Source: Albidovulum denitrificans
Lineage (GTDB): Bacteria; Pseudomonadota; Alphaproteobacteria; Rhodobacterales; Rhodobacteraceae
Assembly (NCBI RefSeq): GCF_002973535.1
Contig: NZ_PVEP01000001.1
Location: 124,001-188,000, forward strand
Length of the DNA: 64,000 nucleotides
Reading direction: 5' to 3'
Shown here: one piece after another, positions 25,415-34,531 of the stretch
How positions within the stretch are numbered: the stretch's first letter is position 1
How the letters are laid out: each line of letters begins with the position of its first letter
Made by a program: the position numbers and the translations under genes
The notes under the pieces: generated by a model
Databases searched by the model: none
Seen by the model: only the letters and a program-made list of their open reading frames with translations
What the model was told of the DNA's origin: nothing

Positions 25415-26457
25415 TGCGCGCCGCGGTCCTGACGGGCTACCGCGCGCCGCTTGATCTTACCACCGTTCCCGACCCGGACTGCCCCGCGGACGGCGTCGTC
25501 CTGAAGGTGCTGGCCTGCGGCGTCTGCCGGTCCGACTGGCATGCGTGGAGCGGGGCCGATCCCGATGTGGCGCTGCCCCATATCCCCGGCCACGAATTCT
25601 GCGGCGAGGTGCTGGCCGTGGGCGCCCGCGTCACCCGCTGGACGGCAGGCGACCGGGTCATCGCGCCCTTCATCCTCGCCTGCGGCCAATGCCCCGCCTG
25701 CGCCGCCGGTCACCAGACGACCTGCCCGACGCAGGTGATCCCCGGCTTCACCCATCCAGGCGCCTTCGCCGAACGGATCGCGGTGCCGCGCGCCGATCAC
25801 AACCTGACCGCGCTGCCCGCGACGATGGACCCCGCGCTTGCCGCCGCCCTTGGCTGCCGCGTCACGACCGCCTGGCATGCGCTGACCGACCGCGCGGCGC
25901 TGAAACCCGGCGAATGGCTTGCCGTCTTCGGCTCCGGCGGCATCGGCCTGTCGGCGCTTCTCCTGGCCAAGGCCATCGGCGCGCGGGTGGTGATGGTCGA
26001 TGTGGTCGACGAAAAGCTGGCCCATGCCAAGGCCCACGGCGCCGATGCCACCGTGAACGCCGCCAAAACCGACGCGCCCGAAGCGATCCGCGATCTGACC
26101 GGCGGCGGCGCCCATGTCGCGGTTGAGGCGCTGGGGATCGCCGAGACCACCGCCGCCGCGCTGAAATCGCTGAGGAAGCTTGGCCGCATGGTGCAGATCG
26201 GCATGCCTGCCGGGCCGCATGTGACCATGCCCCTGCCGATGGATGCGGTCTATTCCGGCCAGCTTGCCCTTTTCGGCACCCGCGGCATGCCCGCCTGGCG
26301 CTACCCGAGCCTTTTGAACCTGATCGAGGGGGGAAGGGTCGATCTCACCCCGCTGATCGCGCGGCGCGTGGCGCTTTCCGACGCCTCCGCCGAGCTTGCC
26401 GCCTTCGACCGCCCCGCGCCGCCGGGCATCGCCGTCATCACCGATTTCACGGCGTAA
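25414..26457 (+). CDS. Zinc-dependent alcohol dehydrogenase family protein
   Basis: 347 aa medium-chain dehydrogenase. Catalytic zinc ligands lie in CGVCRSDWH and PGHEFCGEV; the structural zinc site is CGQCPACAAGHQTTC; the NAD-binding loop is VFGSGGIGLSALLLAKAIGA. The substrate is not predictable from this. The ATG at 25414 overlaps the purS stop, so it is almost certainly co-transcribed with purCS even though it has no known purine role. Confidence 0.88.
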   Translation: MRAAVLTGYRAPLDLTTVPDPDCPADGVVLKVLACGVCRSDWHAWSGADPDVALPHIPGHEFCGEVLAVGARVTRWTAGDRVIAPFILACGQCPACAAGHQTTCPTQVIPGFTHPGAFAERIAVPRADHNLTALPATMDPALAAALGCRVTTAWHALTDRAALKPGEWLAVFGSGGIGLSALLLAKAIGARVVMVDVVDEKLAHAKAHGADATVNAAKTDAPEAIRDLTGGGAHVAVEALGIAETTAAALKSLRKLGRMVQIGMPAGPHVTMPLPMDAVYSGQLALFGTRGMPAWRYPSLLNLIEGGRVDLTPLIARRVALSDASAELAAFDRPAPPGIAVITDFTA

Positions 26458-26458
26458 C

Positions 26459-26489
26459 GGCTTCTTCGTTGCGCAAATACTCCGGGGGT
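26459..26489. repeat. Short intergenic element, CAAATACTCCGGGGG type (copy 2)
   Basis: GGCTTCTTCGTTGCGCAAAT followed by ACTCCGGGGG begins directly after the ADH stop. It is nearly identical to 38490-38520. It separates two convergent genes and may help end transcription. Confidence 0.6.
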
Positions 26490-26553
26490 CGTCCTTTGGG
26501 CGCCATTGGTTCAAGCCCAATGGACGACGGCCGGCCCCGGTCCTCCCCCCGCC

Positions 26554-28155
26554 TCAATGCGCGCCGCCAAAGGTCCCGGTCCTGACCCCGTAATCGACGG
26601 CGATCCCGTAATCGGGGTCATCGGCGCTATCGACCATCAACTGCCCGGCGCGGTTCAGAAGCCGGTGGCAATCCCGGCTCAGGTGGCGCAGGGTCAACAC
26701 CTTGCCCAATGCCTCATACCGCGCCGCCAGCGTCTCGATCGCGGCCAGCGCGGATTGGTCGGCGACGCGGCTTTCGGCGAAATCGACGATGACGCGGGCG
26801 GGGTCCGCCTCGGGCGTGAACAGCTCGGCAAACCCGTCGGTGGAGCCGAAGAACAGCGGCCCCTCGATCCGGTAGACCTTGGCGCCGTCCTCGCCCGTCT
26901 CGATCCGCGCATGGATGCGCCTTGCGTTCTGCCAGGCATAGGCGAGGGCCGAGACGATGACCCCCGCGACCACCGCCGTCGCCAGATCGGTCGCGACCGT
27001 GATCGCGGTCACCAGCACGATCACCACCGCATCGACGCGCGGCACCTTGCGCAGCACGCGGAACGACTGCCAGGCGAAGGTGCCGATCACCACCATGAAC
27101 ATCACGCCCACCAGTGCTGCCAGCGGGATCTGCTCGATCAGGGGGGAGGCGAAGAGGATGAAGGACAAAAGGAATAGCGCCGCCGCGACGGCCGCCAGCC
27201 GTGTCCGCCCGCCGGAGGAGACGTTGATCATCGACTGCCCGATCATCGCACAGCCGCCCATGCCGCCGAAGAACCCGGTCACCGTATTCGCAACCCCCTG
27301 CGCCACGCATTCCTGACTGGCCCCGCCGCGCTTGCCGGTAATCTCGCCGACAAGGTTCAGCGTCAGTAGGCTCTCGATCAATCCGATCGCGGCCAGGATC
27401 ACCGAATAGGGCAGGATGATCTTCAAGGTCTCGAAGCTCAGCGGAACGGAGGGGACATGAAAGACAGGCAATCCCCCCTTGATCGAGGCAAGATCGCCCA
27501 CGCGCGGCACCTCGATCCCGAACCCGATCACCAGCGCCGCGATGATGCCGATCCCGGCCAGGGGCGCCGGGATGGCCCGCGTGATGCGCGGCATGACCCA
27601 GATGATCGCCATCGTGGCCGCAACCAGCGCCAGCATCGTGACCAGCGGCCAGCCGGTCATCCAGTGATGCCCGCCCGCGCCATCCGGCACCCGGAACTGC
27701 TCCAACTGCGCCAGGCCGATCACGATGGCCAGCCCGTTGACGAAGCCCAGCATCACCGGATGCGGCACCAGCCGGATGAACTTGCCCAGTTTCAGCACCC
27801 CCGCCGCGATCTGGATCAGCCCCATCAGCACCACGGTGGCAAAGAGGTATTCGACCCCGTGCGCCGCCACGAGGCTGACCATCACCACCGCCAGCGCCCC
27901 GGTCGCGCCGGAGATCATCCCCGGCCGCCCGCCGATCAGCGCGGTCACAAGCCCCACGATGAAGGCCGCGTAAAGCCCGATCAGCGGGTGAACGTCCGCG
28001 ACAAAGGCGAAGGCGACCGCCTCTGGCACCAGCGCCAGCGCCACGGTCAGGCCCGACAGAAGTTCGGTCTTCACCTGGCTGGCCGAGGTCGGGAAGGCGG
28101 GCGCATGGGCGGGCGACACGGCAGCGGCAAAGGCCGCGAGCGCGGAGCGGGTCAT
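26554..28155 (-). CDS. SulP family anion permease with STAS domain
   Basis: 533 aa: 10-12 membrane helices (about residues 35-420) and a cytoplasmic STAS domain (about 430-525). Family motifs are LSGLTVALALVPEAVAFAFVADVHPLIGLYAAFI and GGMGGCAMIGQSMINVSSGGRTR. It could carry sulfate, bicarbonate or another anion; nothing nearby decides which. The ATG at 28155 is preferred over a 55-residue Arg/Pro-rich extension. It lies head to head with purQ and interrupts the purine cluster. Confidence 0.88.
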   Translation of the reverse strand: MTRSALAAFAAAVSPAHAPAFPTSASQVKTELLSGLTVALALVPEAVAFAFVADVHPLIGLYAAFIVGLVTALIGGRPGMISGATGALAVVMVSLVAAHGVEYLFATVVLMGLIQIAAGVLKLGKFIRLVPHPVMLGFVNGLAIVIGLAQLEQFRVPDGAGGHHWMTGWPLVTMLALVAATMAIIWVMPRITRAIPAPLAGIGIIAALVIGFGIEVPRVGDLASIKGGLPVFHVPSVPLSFETLKIILPYSVILAAIGLIESLLTLNLVGEITGKRGGASQECVAQGVANTVTGFFGGMGGCAMIGQSMINVSSGGRTRLAAVAAALFLLSFILFASPLIEQIPLAALVGVMFMVVIGTFAWQSFRVLRKVPRVDAVVIVLVTAITVATDLATAVVAGVIVSALAYAWQNARRIHARIETGEDGAKVYRIEGPLFFGSTDGFAELFTPEADPARVIVDFAESRVADQSALAAIETLAARYEALGKVLTLRHLSRDCHRLLNRAGQLMVDSADDPDYGIAVDYGVRTGTFGGAH

Positions 28156-28355
28156 TGGCAATCCTTGGGGCAGGGTCTGTTCGCAGGGCAGGCGTTTAGC
28201 GGCAGCGGGCGGGAAACGGAACCCTTCGGGGCGGAATTTTCCGGCCGGGGTATAAATTCCTCGGCCCAGCCGCTCTCGCATCTGGCACGCGGGCGCGCTT
28301 TGCGCTATGGGCCGGGGCAGCAAGCCCCCGCGCGATCAAAACGGAGCCTGAGCCC

Positions 28356-29024
28356 ATGAAAGCTGCCGTCATCACCTTTCCCGGATCGAACTGCGACCGC
28401 GACCTTGCCGTCGCCTTCGACAAGGCGGGCGCCACCGTCACGCGGGTCTGGCACAAGGACGCGGGCCTGCCCGACGGCACCGACATCGTCGCCATTCCCG
28501 GCGGCTTTTCCTTTGGCGATTACCTGCGCTGCGGCGCCATCGCCGCGCAATCCCCCGTCGCCGCGGCGATCAAGGCCCATGCCGACCGGGGCGGCTATGT
28601 CCTTGGCATCTGCAACGGCTTTCAGGTCCTGACTGAAACCGGCCTGCTGCCGGGTGCGCTGATGCGCAATGCGGGGCTGAAATTCGTCTGCAAGACCGTG
28701 ACCCTGACCGTTGCGACCCGCGACAGCGCCTATACGAACGGCTGGGCGAAGGGCGACCGGGTCCGCATCCCCGTCGCCCATCACGACGGCAACTATACCA
28801 TCGACGCGGACGGGCTGGCCCGCCTGAAGGATGAGGACCGGATCGCCTTCACCTATGCCGAGAACCCCAATGGTTCCACCGCCGATATCGCGGGCGTCCT
28901 GTCGGCCAACCGCCGGGTTCTGGGGATGATGCCCCACCCGGAGCGCGTGATCGAGGATGCGCAGGGCGGCGCCGATGGCTCGGTGCTTTTCCGCTCGCTC
29001 ATCTCGGCGATGGCGGCGGCCTGA
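28356..29024 (+). CDS. purQ: FGAM synthase glutaminase subunit PurQ
   Basis: 222-aa class I amidotransferase supplying ammonia to PurL. The nucleophile is Cys86 in GICNGFQVLTE; His/Glu lie in MMPHPERVIE; the N-terminus is AAVITFPGSNCDRDLAVAF. It starts at the ATG at 28356 after CGGAGCC. It is separated from purCS by the ADH and SulP genes. Confidence 0.96.
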   Translation: MKAAVITFPGSNCDRDLAVAFDKAGATVTRVWHKDAGLPDGTDIVAIPGGFSFGDYLRCGAIAAQSPVAAAIKAHADRGGYVLGICNGFQVLTETGLLPGALMRNAGLKFVCKTVTLTVATRDSAYTNGWAKGDRVRIPVAHHDGNYTIDADGLARLKDEDRIAFTYAENPNGSTADIAGVLSANRRVLGMMPHPERVIEDAQGGADGSVLFRSLISAMAAA

Positions 29025-29071
29025 TCCACAATCACTTGTGACAGGCCCCGCACCGGCATAAAATCGCGCGG

Positions 29072-30877
29072 ATGGCTGAGGATACGACCGACACCGACAC
29101 CACCGCCCCGGCGGCGGAGGACGCGCCCGCGGGGCGTGGCCGGGCGTTTCTGGCGATCCGCAGCCCGTGGTGGATCAGGCTGATCATCCTGGCGTTCATC
29201 GCTGGCGCCGTGGCCGTCGTCTGGACCACCAACGCGCTTCTGACCGACCGTTTCACCGAAACCACGCGCAACCGCGCCGATGTGCGCCTTGCGCTTTTCA
29301 CCGGCAACGTGATGAGCGAGTTGCAGCGCAACTCTGTCGTGCCGCTTCTTCTGGCGCGCGACCCGGCGCTGATCTCTTCGCTCAACAGCGGCGACTATTC
29401 CGCGACCTCGCAGCGCCTGATCTCGGCCCAGTCCGAAATCGGCGCGGCGACGATCATGCTTCTGGATGCCAGCGGCCGGATCGTGGCGGCGACGGACCGG
29501 ACGCAACTGTCCTCAAGCCTTGCGCAGCGGCCCGCGTTTATCGAGGCCGTGCGGTCGAAAGACACCGTCTTTACCGCGACCGAGGGCAAGACCGGCGCCT
29601 ATGACTTTACCTATTCCCGCGCGGTGCTGTCGGACAACAAGCTGGCGGGCGTGATCATCGTCGGCGCGGAACTGTCGAAGTTTGAGCGTGTGCTAAGTGG
29701 TATCGCCGATGCGGTCGCGATCCTCGACAGCGAGGGCAGGGTGATCCTGTCGACCGAACCCCGCTGGCGCGGCAAGATGCTGACCGAGGCGCTGTCGGCC
29801 GCGCCCGCCCCCACGGCGCTGGAACGCGCCTTGCAGGCGACCTCGGACTGGACCGCGCGGTCGCCCGACGCCTATGTCGGCGGCGAGGCGGTGATCCGCA
29901 ACGAGGCGCGCATCCCGTTCCGGGGCTGGCGGCTGGTCAGCTTCACCACCTATGCCTCGATCCGCGACAAGGTGAACGCGGTGCTGGCGCTTGAGATCAT
30001 GGGCTTCGCCGTCCTTCTGGCGCTGATCTTCTACCTCCTCTCCCGCCGCGCCCGGCGCCAGTCGGCCGTCTTCCGCAAGGAGTCGGCGGAACTGCGCCAG
30101 CTCAACATCCGCCTCCAGCGGGAAATCGCCGAGCGTGAGAAGGTGCAAAAGGACCTCGCCGTCGCCGAACAGACGCTGGCGCAGTCCTCCAAACTCGCCG
30201 CGTTGGGGGAAATGTCGGCCGCCGTCAGCCATGAACTGAACCAGCCGCTTGCCGCGATGAAGACCTATCTGGCGGGCGCGCGGCTTTTGCTGCAACGGCG
30301 CAGGCCGGAAGAGGCGCTGTCCTCGTTCCAGCGCATCGACGACCTGATTGAACGCATGGGCGCGATCACGCGGCAGTTGAAAAGCTATGCGCGCAAGGGC
30401 GGTGAGGCCTTCGAACCCATTGATTTCAGGGCGTGTTTGTCCTCGGCCCTGTCGATGATGGAACCCACGCTCAGGACCCGGTCGGTGCGTATCTCCCGCA
30501 CGCTGCCCAAGGTGCCGGTGATGGTGCAGGCCGACAGGGTGCGGCTGGAACAGGTGATCATCAACCTGTTGCGCAACGCGCTCGACGCCACGAAAGAGGT
30601 CAATGACCCGACCATCGACATCCTCCTGTCGGCCGGTGAAACCGCGATGCTGACCGTGCGCGACAACGGCCACGGGATCACCGATCTCGATAATCTTTTT
30701 GAACCGTTCTACACGACCAAGAAGCCGGGCGAGGGGGTGGGCCTTGGCCTTGCCATCTCTTCCGGGATCGTGAAGGACTTTGGCGGACGTCTGACGGCGC
30801 GCAACGCGCCGGACGGGGGGGCTGTATTCGAAGTACAACTCCCCATATTGAACGCACGTTCGCAAGCAGCGGAATGA
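29072..30877 (+). CDS. dctB: Sensor histidine kinase, DctB type
   Basis: 601 aa. Helix one (about 35-52), a periplasmic double-PAS/Cache sensor domain (about 55-300), helix two (307-323), a coiled coil (330-370), then the kinase. The phospho-acceptor is His387 in AAVSHELNQPLAAMKTYL, the N box is NLLRNALDATK, and the ATP lid is DNGHGITDLDNLFEPFYTTK with GVGLGLAIS. The layout is that of C4-dicarboxylate sensor DctB. The response regulator follows one base later. The dicarboxylate ligand is inferred from the family only; no dct transporter is adjacent. Confidence 0.85.
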   Translation: MAEDTTDTDTTAPAAEDAPAGRGRAFLAIRSPWWIRLIILAFIAGAVAVVWTTNALLTDRFTETTRNRADVRLALFTGNVMSELQRNSVVPLLLARDPALISSLNSGDYSATSQRLISAQSEIGAATIMLLDASGRIVAATDRTQLSSSLAQRPAFIEAVRSKDTVFTATEGKTGAYDFTYSRAVLSDNKLAGVIIVGAELSKFERVLSGIADAVAILDSEGRVILSTEPRWRGKMLTEALSAAPAPTALERALQATSDWTARSPDAYVGGEAVIRNEARIPFRGWRLVSFTTYASIRDKVNAVLALEIMGFAVLLALIFYLLSRRARRQSAVFRKESAELRQLNIRLQREIAEREKVQKDLAVAEQTLAQSSKLAALGEMSAAVSHELNQPLAAMKTYLAGARLLLQRRRPEEALSSFQRIDDLIERMGAITRQLKSYARKGGEAFEPIDFRACLSSALSMMEPTLRTRSVRISRTLPKVPVMVQADRVRLEQVIINLLRNALDATKEVNDPTIDILLSAGETAMLTVRDNGHGITDLDNLFEPFYTTKKPGEGVGLGLAISSGIVKDFGGRLTARNAPDGGAVFEVQLPILNARSQAAE

Positions 30878-30878
30878 G

Positions 30879-32216
30879 GTGACCATGGCGCGATCCATGA
30901 AAGTGGCGATCGTCGACGACGAACAGGACATGCGGCAATCCATCAGCCAGTGGCTGGCGCTCTCCGGTTTCGATACCGAAACCTATGCCAGTGCCGAGGA
31001 AGCGCTGAAATCCATCGGCGCGGATTATCCCGGCGTCGTGGTCAGCGACATCAAGATGCCCGGCATGGACGGCATGGCCTTTCTCAAGCGGTTGATGAGC
31101 GTGGATGGCGGCCTGCCCGTCATCATGATCACCGGCCATGGCGATGTGCCGATGGCGGTCGAGGCGATGCGCGTCGGCGCCTTCGATTTCCTCGAAAAGC
31201 CCTTCAACCCCGACCGCATGACGGAACTTGCCAAACGCGCCAGCCAGACGCGGCGTATGACGCTGGACAACCGGGCGCTGCGCAAGGAACTGGCCGACGG
31301 ATCGACGCTGATGAAAAAGCTCATCGGCAATTCCCCGGCGATGGAACGGCTGCGCGAGGATATCCTCGACCTCGGCCAGGCCGACGGTCACGTCCTGATC
31401 GACGGCGAGACGGGGACCGGCAAGACGCTGGTCGCCCATGCGCTTCATGCCGTAGGCCCCCGCGCCAGCAAGAAATTCGTCGTCGTCTCCTGCGCGGCCT
31501 TTGCCGAGGATATGCTGGGAACCCGCCTGTTCGGCCCGATGGAAGAGGGCGGGCAGGTGCCCCTGGTGGAAGAGGCGCGTGGCGGCACGCTGGTGCTTGA
31601 GGATGTGGAGGCGCTGAGCCATGCGCTTCAGGCCCGGCTTCTGACCTTCATCAACGATCAGGGGACGCCCGCCGAAACCCGCATCATCGCGATCTGCAAC
31701 GATCACGAACAGGGCCACACGGTCGAGGACGCGTTGCGTCCCGACCTTTACTACCGCCTTGCCGCGCTGAAGATCACCCTTCCGCCGCTGCGCGCGCGGG
31801 GCGAGGATATCCTGACGCTCTTCACCCGTCTGGGCGAACAGTTCGCCGAGGAATACGGCTGTGACGCGCCGCAGGTCACGGCGCAGGAGGCGGCGCAGCT
31901 GTTGCAGGCGCCCTGGCCGGGCAATGTCCGCCAGCTTATCAACGTGGCCGAACGCGCGGTGCTGCAAAACCGCCGCGGTTCCGGCTCCATCGCTTCGCTT
32001 CTGATGGCGGAGAACGAAGAGGCCGGGCCGACGATCACGACCGAGGGCAAGCCGCTGAAGGACTATGTCGAAAGCTTCGAGAAGATGCTGATCGACAACA
32101 CGATGCGGCGCCACAAGGGGTCGATCACGGCGGTGATGGACGAACTTTGCCTGCCGCGCCGGACCCTGAACGAGAAGATGGCGAAATACGGCCTTCAGCG
32201 CGCCGATTATCTCTGA
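30879..32216 (+). CDS. dctD: DctD-like response regulator with degenerate sigma-54 AAA+ domain
   Basis: 445 aa: receiver (Asp57 in VVSDIKMPGMDG), AAA+ core and Fis-type helix-turn-helix (SITAVMDELCLPRRTLNEKMAKYGL). Walker A GETGTGKT (176-183) and the RPDLYYRL arginine-finger region are intact. However, the GAFTGA loop that contacts sigma-54 is missing: after RLFG the chain reads PMEEGGQVPLVEEARGG. The Walker B stretch is LVLEDVE rather than LFLDEIE. It may therefore work without sigma-54, as known for Rhodobacter NtrC. It is co-transcribed with dctB. Confidence 0.87.
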   Translation: MTMARSMKVAIVDDEQDMRQSISQWLALSGFDTETYASAEEALKSIGADYPGVVVSDIKMPGMDGMAFLKRLMSVDGGLPVIMITGHGDVPMAVEAMRVGAFDFLEKPFNPDRMTELAKRASQTRRMTLDNRALRKELADGSTLMKKLIGNSPAMERLREDILDLGQADGHVLIDGETGTGKTLVAHALHAVGPRASKKFVVVSCAAFAEDMLGTRLFGPMEEGGQVPLVEEARGGTLVLEDVEALSHALQARLLTFINDQGTPAETRIIAICNDHEQGHTVEDALRPDLYYRLAALKITLPPLRARGEDILTLFTRLGEQFAEEYGCDAPQVTAQEAAQLLQAPWPGNVRQLINVAERAVLQNRRGSGSIASLLMAENEEAGPTITTEGKPLKDYVESFEKMLIDNTMRRHKGSITAVMDELCLPRRTLNEKMAKYGLQRADYL

Positions 32217-32230
32217 TCGCCCGACGGCCG

Positions 32231-33535
32231 TTAAAGAGGCCGCACCTTCAGCCGCGTGATGCGGTTGTCCTTGCGTTGCAGGATCTCGAACCGGAAGCCG
32301 TGGAAGGAAAAGACCTGGCCTTCGTTCGGGATCATCTGCGCCTCGTGGATGACGAGGCCGGCGACGGTGTTGGCCTCATCGTCGGGCAGGCTGTATTCCG
32401 TCGCGCGGTTGAAATCGCGGATCGTCATGCCGCCGTCGAGGATGAAATCGCCGCCTTCGCCGCGTTTCAGCGGGTGTTCCGCGTCGATGTCGAATTCATC
32501 GGTGATCTCGCCCACGATCTCCTCGATGATGTCCTCAAGCGTGATAAGGCCGCGCAGGTCGCCATATTCGTCAACCACAAGGGCGAAATGGGTGCGGCGT
32601 TTCAGGAATTCGCGCATCTGTTCGTCCAGAGGCGTGGTCTCGGGGACGAAATAGGGCTTCTTGGCCACGCTGAGAATGTCGAGGTCCGAGACGGAATCGA
32701 GCTTGCCGTCGCCGCTGCGCAGGAACCGTTCGGTGGCGCGCAAAAGGTCCTTGGCATGGATGATGCCGACGATGTTTTCCCGCTCCCCCCGGTACAGCGG
32801 CAGGCGGGTATGGGGGGAGGCCAGAACCTCGGACAAGACGCGGTCGGGCGGGGCGTCGGCGTCGATCATCGCGATCTTGCTGCGGTGGGTCATGATCTCT
32901 TCGACGGTGCGGTCCGACAGGTCGAGCGCGCCCAGAAGCCGGTCGCGGTCCTCTTTCTGCATCGTGCCTTCGGAATGGCCCAGCGACAGCGCGCCGACGA
33001 TTTCCTCGCGCAGCGACAGGACATGGCTGTCGGGATCGGTGCGCACGCCGAACAGCATCAGCAGGCCGCGCACGAGAAGGCGCACCAGCGCCACGATCGG
33101 CGACAGCGCCGCGATCAGCCAGCCGATCGGGCGGGCGACGCGGGCGGCGGCGGTTTCGGGGGCGGTGATGGCATAGGTCTTTGGCAGCACCTCGGCGAAG
33201 ATCAGGACCAGCGTCGTCATCACCAGCGTCGCGATGGCCACCCCGTTCGCCCCGAAAAGCCGCGACAGAAGCGCTGTGGCGAGAGAGGCGGACAGGATAT
33301 TGGCGACGTTGTTGCCCAGCAGGATCGCCCCGATCAGCTTTTCGCCGTCCTCTGTCACCTTCAGCGCCCGCTCCGCCCCGCCGCTGCCCTTGTCGGCCTG
33401 TGCGCGCAGCTTGCCCCGCGATGCCGCCGTCAGCGCCGTCTCCGAGCCGGAGAAGAAGGCCGACAGCAGCAAAAGGCACAGGATCGCCGCGGTGGTGATC
33501 CAGAAGGTGGAATCGAGCATCTCAAGCCAGGACAT
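32231..33535 (-). CDS. HlyC/CorC (CNNM) family membrane protein
   Basis: 434 aa: DUF21 membrane domain with about four helices (residues 5-160, with LLLLSAFFSGSETALTAASRGKLRA), a CBS pair (about 205-330: MTHRSKIAMIDADAPPDRVL and LVVDEYGDLRGLITLEDIIEEIVGEI) and a CorC_HlyC domain (about 345-430). Family members are linked to Mg2+/Co2+ efflux. It starts at the ATG at 33535, is convergent with dctD, and lies 57 bases upstream of the xerD end on the same strand. Confidence 0.9.
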   Translation of the reverse strand: MSWLEMLDSTFWITTAAILCLLLLSAFFSGSETALTAASRGKLRAQADKGSGGAERALKVTEDGEKLIGAILLGNNVANILSASLATALLSRLFGANGVAIATLVMTTLVLIFAEVLPKTYAITAPETAAARVARPIGWLIAALSPIVALVRLLVRGLLMLFGVRTDPDSHVLSLREEIVGALSLGHSEGTMQKEDRDRLLGALDLSDRTVEEIMTHRSKIAMIDADAPPDRVLSEVLASPHTRLPLYRGERENIVGIIHAKDLLRATERFLRSGDGKLDSVSDLDILSVAKKPYFVPETTPLDEQMREFLKRRTHFALVVDEYGDLRGLITLEDIIEEIVGEITDEFDIDAEHPLKRGEGGDFILDGGMTIRDFNRATEYSLPDDEANTVAGLVIHEAQMIPNEGQVFSFHGFRFEILQRKDNRITRLKVRPL

Positions 33536-33591
33536 GGCGGAAAATCCCTTGGGTTTCGTCCGTTATGGGGTGCGGTGGCCCAGGTCGCAAG

Positions 33592-34527
33592 TCAGCCGTC
33601 GTCACGCGCCAGCGGGTGATGCGTCAGAACAAGGGCCTTCAGCCGTTCATCAAGGACATGGGTATAGATCTCGGTCGTGGAGATATCGGCATGGCCCAGC
33701 ATGGTCTGGATCGCGCGCAGATCGGCGCCGCCGGCCAGAAGGTGGGTGGCAAAGGCATGGCGCAGGACATGCGGCGTGACCTTGGCGGGGGATATCCCGG
33801 CGGCGATGGCGAGGTCTTTGAGAAGCCCGTGAAACGCCTGCCGCGTCATGTGGCCGGCGGCCCCGCGCGCGGGAAAAAGGTGCTTGCCCGGCGGCGCCTT
33901 GACCGTCTTGCGGGCCTCTTCCTCGGCCCTGTCGCGGATCGTCAGCCATGCCGCCAGCGCCTCGCGCGCCGGGGGCGACAGCGGCACCATGCGTTCCTTG
34001 CCACCCTTGCCCTTGACCAGCAGCATCCGCGGATCGCCCCGCGCCGCCGTGACCGGCAGGCCGACCAGCTCGCTCACCCGCATCCCGGTCGCGTAGAGCA
34101 GTTCCATCAGGCAGAGATTGCGCGCGCGTTCCACCGGATTGCGCCCGCTGTCGCGCGCGGCGGCCAGCAGCGCGTCGACCTCCGCCTCGCTCAGGATCTT
34201 CGGCAGGCGCTTTGCCTTGGCCGGACCGGCGACCTGAATCGCGGGGTTGTCGGCGCGCCAGCCCTCGTCATAGGCGAAACGGTAGAGCTGGCGGATGGCC
34301 GACAGGCGGCGGGCGCGGGTGGCGGGTGACAGCCCGTCGGCCTCGCAGGAGACGATGTAATCCTCGACATCGGCGCGGGCCGCATCGGTAAAGTCGCGCT
34401 TGCGCCCGCCCAGCCAGCCCGCGAAATCCTTCAGATCGCGGCCATAGGCCAGCAGCGTGTTGCGCGCCGCGCCCAGTTCGGCCGCCTGCGCCTCAAGAAA
34501 GGCCGAAATCCAGCGGTCCATCCCCAC
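33592..34527 (-). CDS. xerD: Site-specific tyrosine recombinase XerD
   Basis: 311 aa. The SAM-like N-terminal domain (SAFLEAQAAELGAARNTLLAYGRDL) precedes the catalytic domain with the set Arg (TGMRVSEL), Lys (VKGKGGKERMVPL), His-x-x-Arg (TPHVLRHAFATHLL), His (LGHADISTT) and Tyr (IYTHV). It resolves chromosome dimers at dif with XerC and FtsK. Length and context indicate the housekeeping XerD, not a phage integrase. It lies four bases after the unknown exported protein gene. Confidence 0.92.
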   Translation of the reverse strand: MGMDRWISAFLEAQAAELGAARNTLLAYGRDLKDFAGWLGGRKRDFTDAARADVEDYIVSCEADGLSPATRARRLSAIRQLYRFAYDEGWRADNPAIQVAGPAKAKRLPKILSEAEVDALLAAARDSGRNPVERARNLCLMELLYATGMRVSELVGLPVTAARGDPRMLLVKGKGGKERMVPLSPPAREALAAWLTIRDRAEEEARKTVKAPPGKHLFPARGAAGHMTRQAFHGLLKDLAIAAGISPAKVTPHVLRHAFATHLLAGGADLRAIQTMLGHADISTTEIYTHVLDERLKALVLTHHPLARDDG

Positions 34528-34531
34528 CCGG

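Noticed and set aside
33592-34527. Tyrosine recombinase as a sign of a mobile element
   Set aside because: Length, motif set and housekeeping neighbours fit XerD; no attachment sites or cargo genes are visible.
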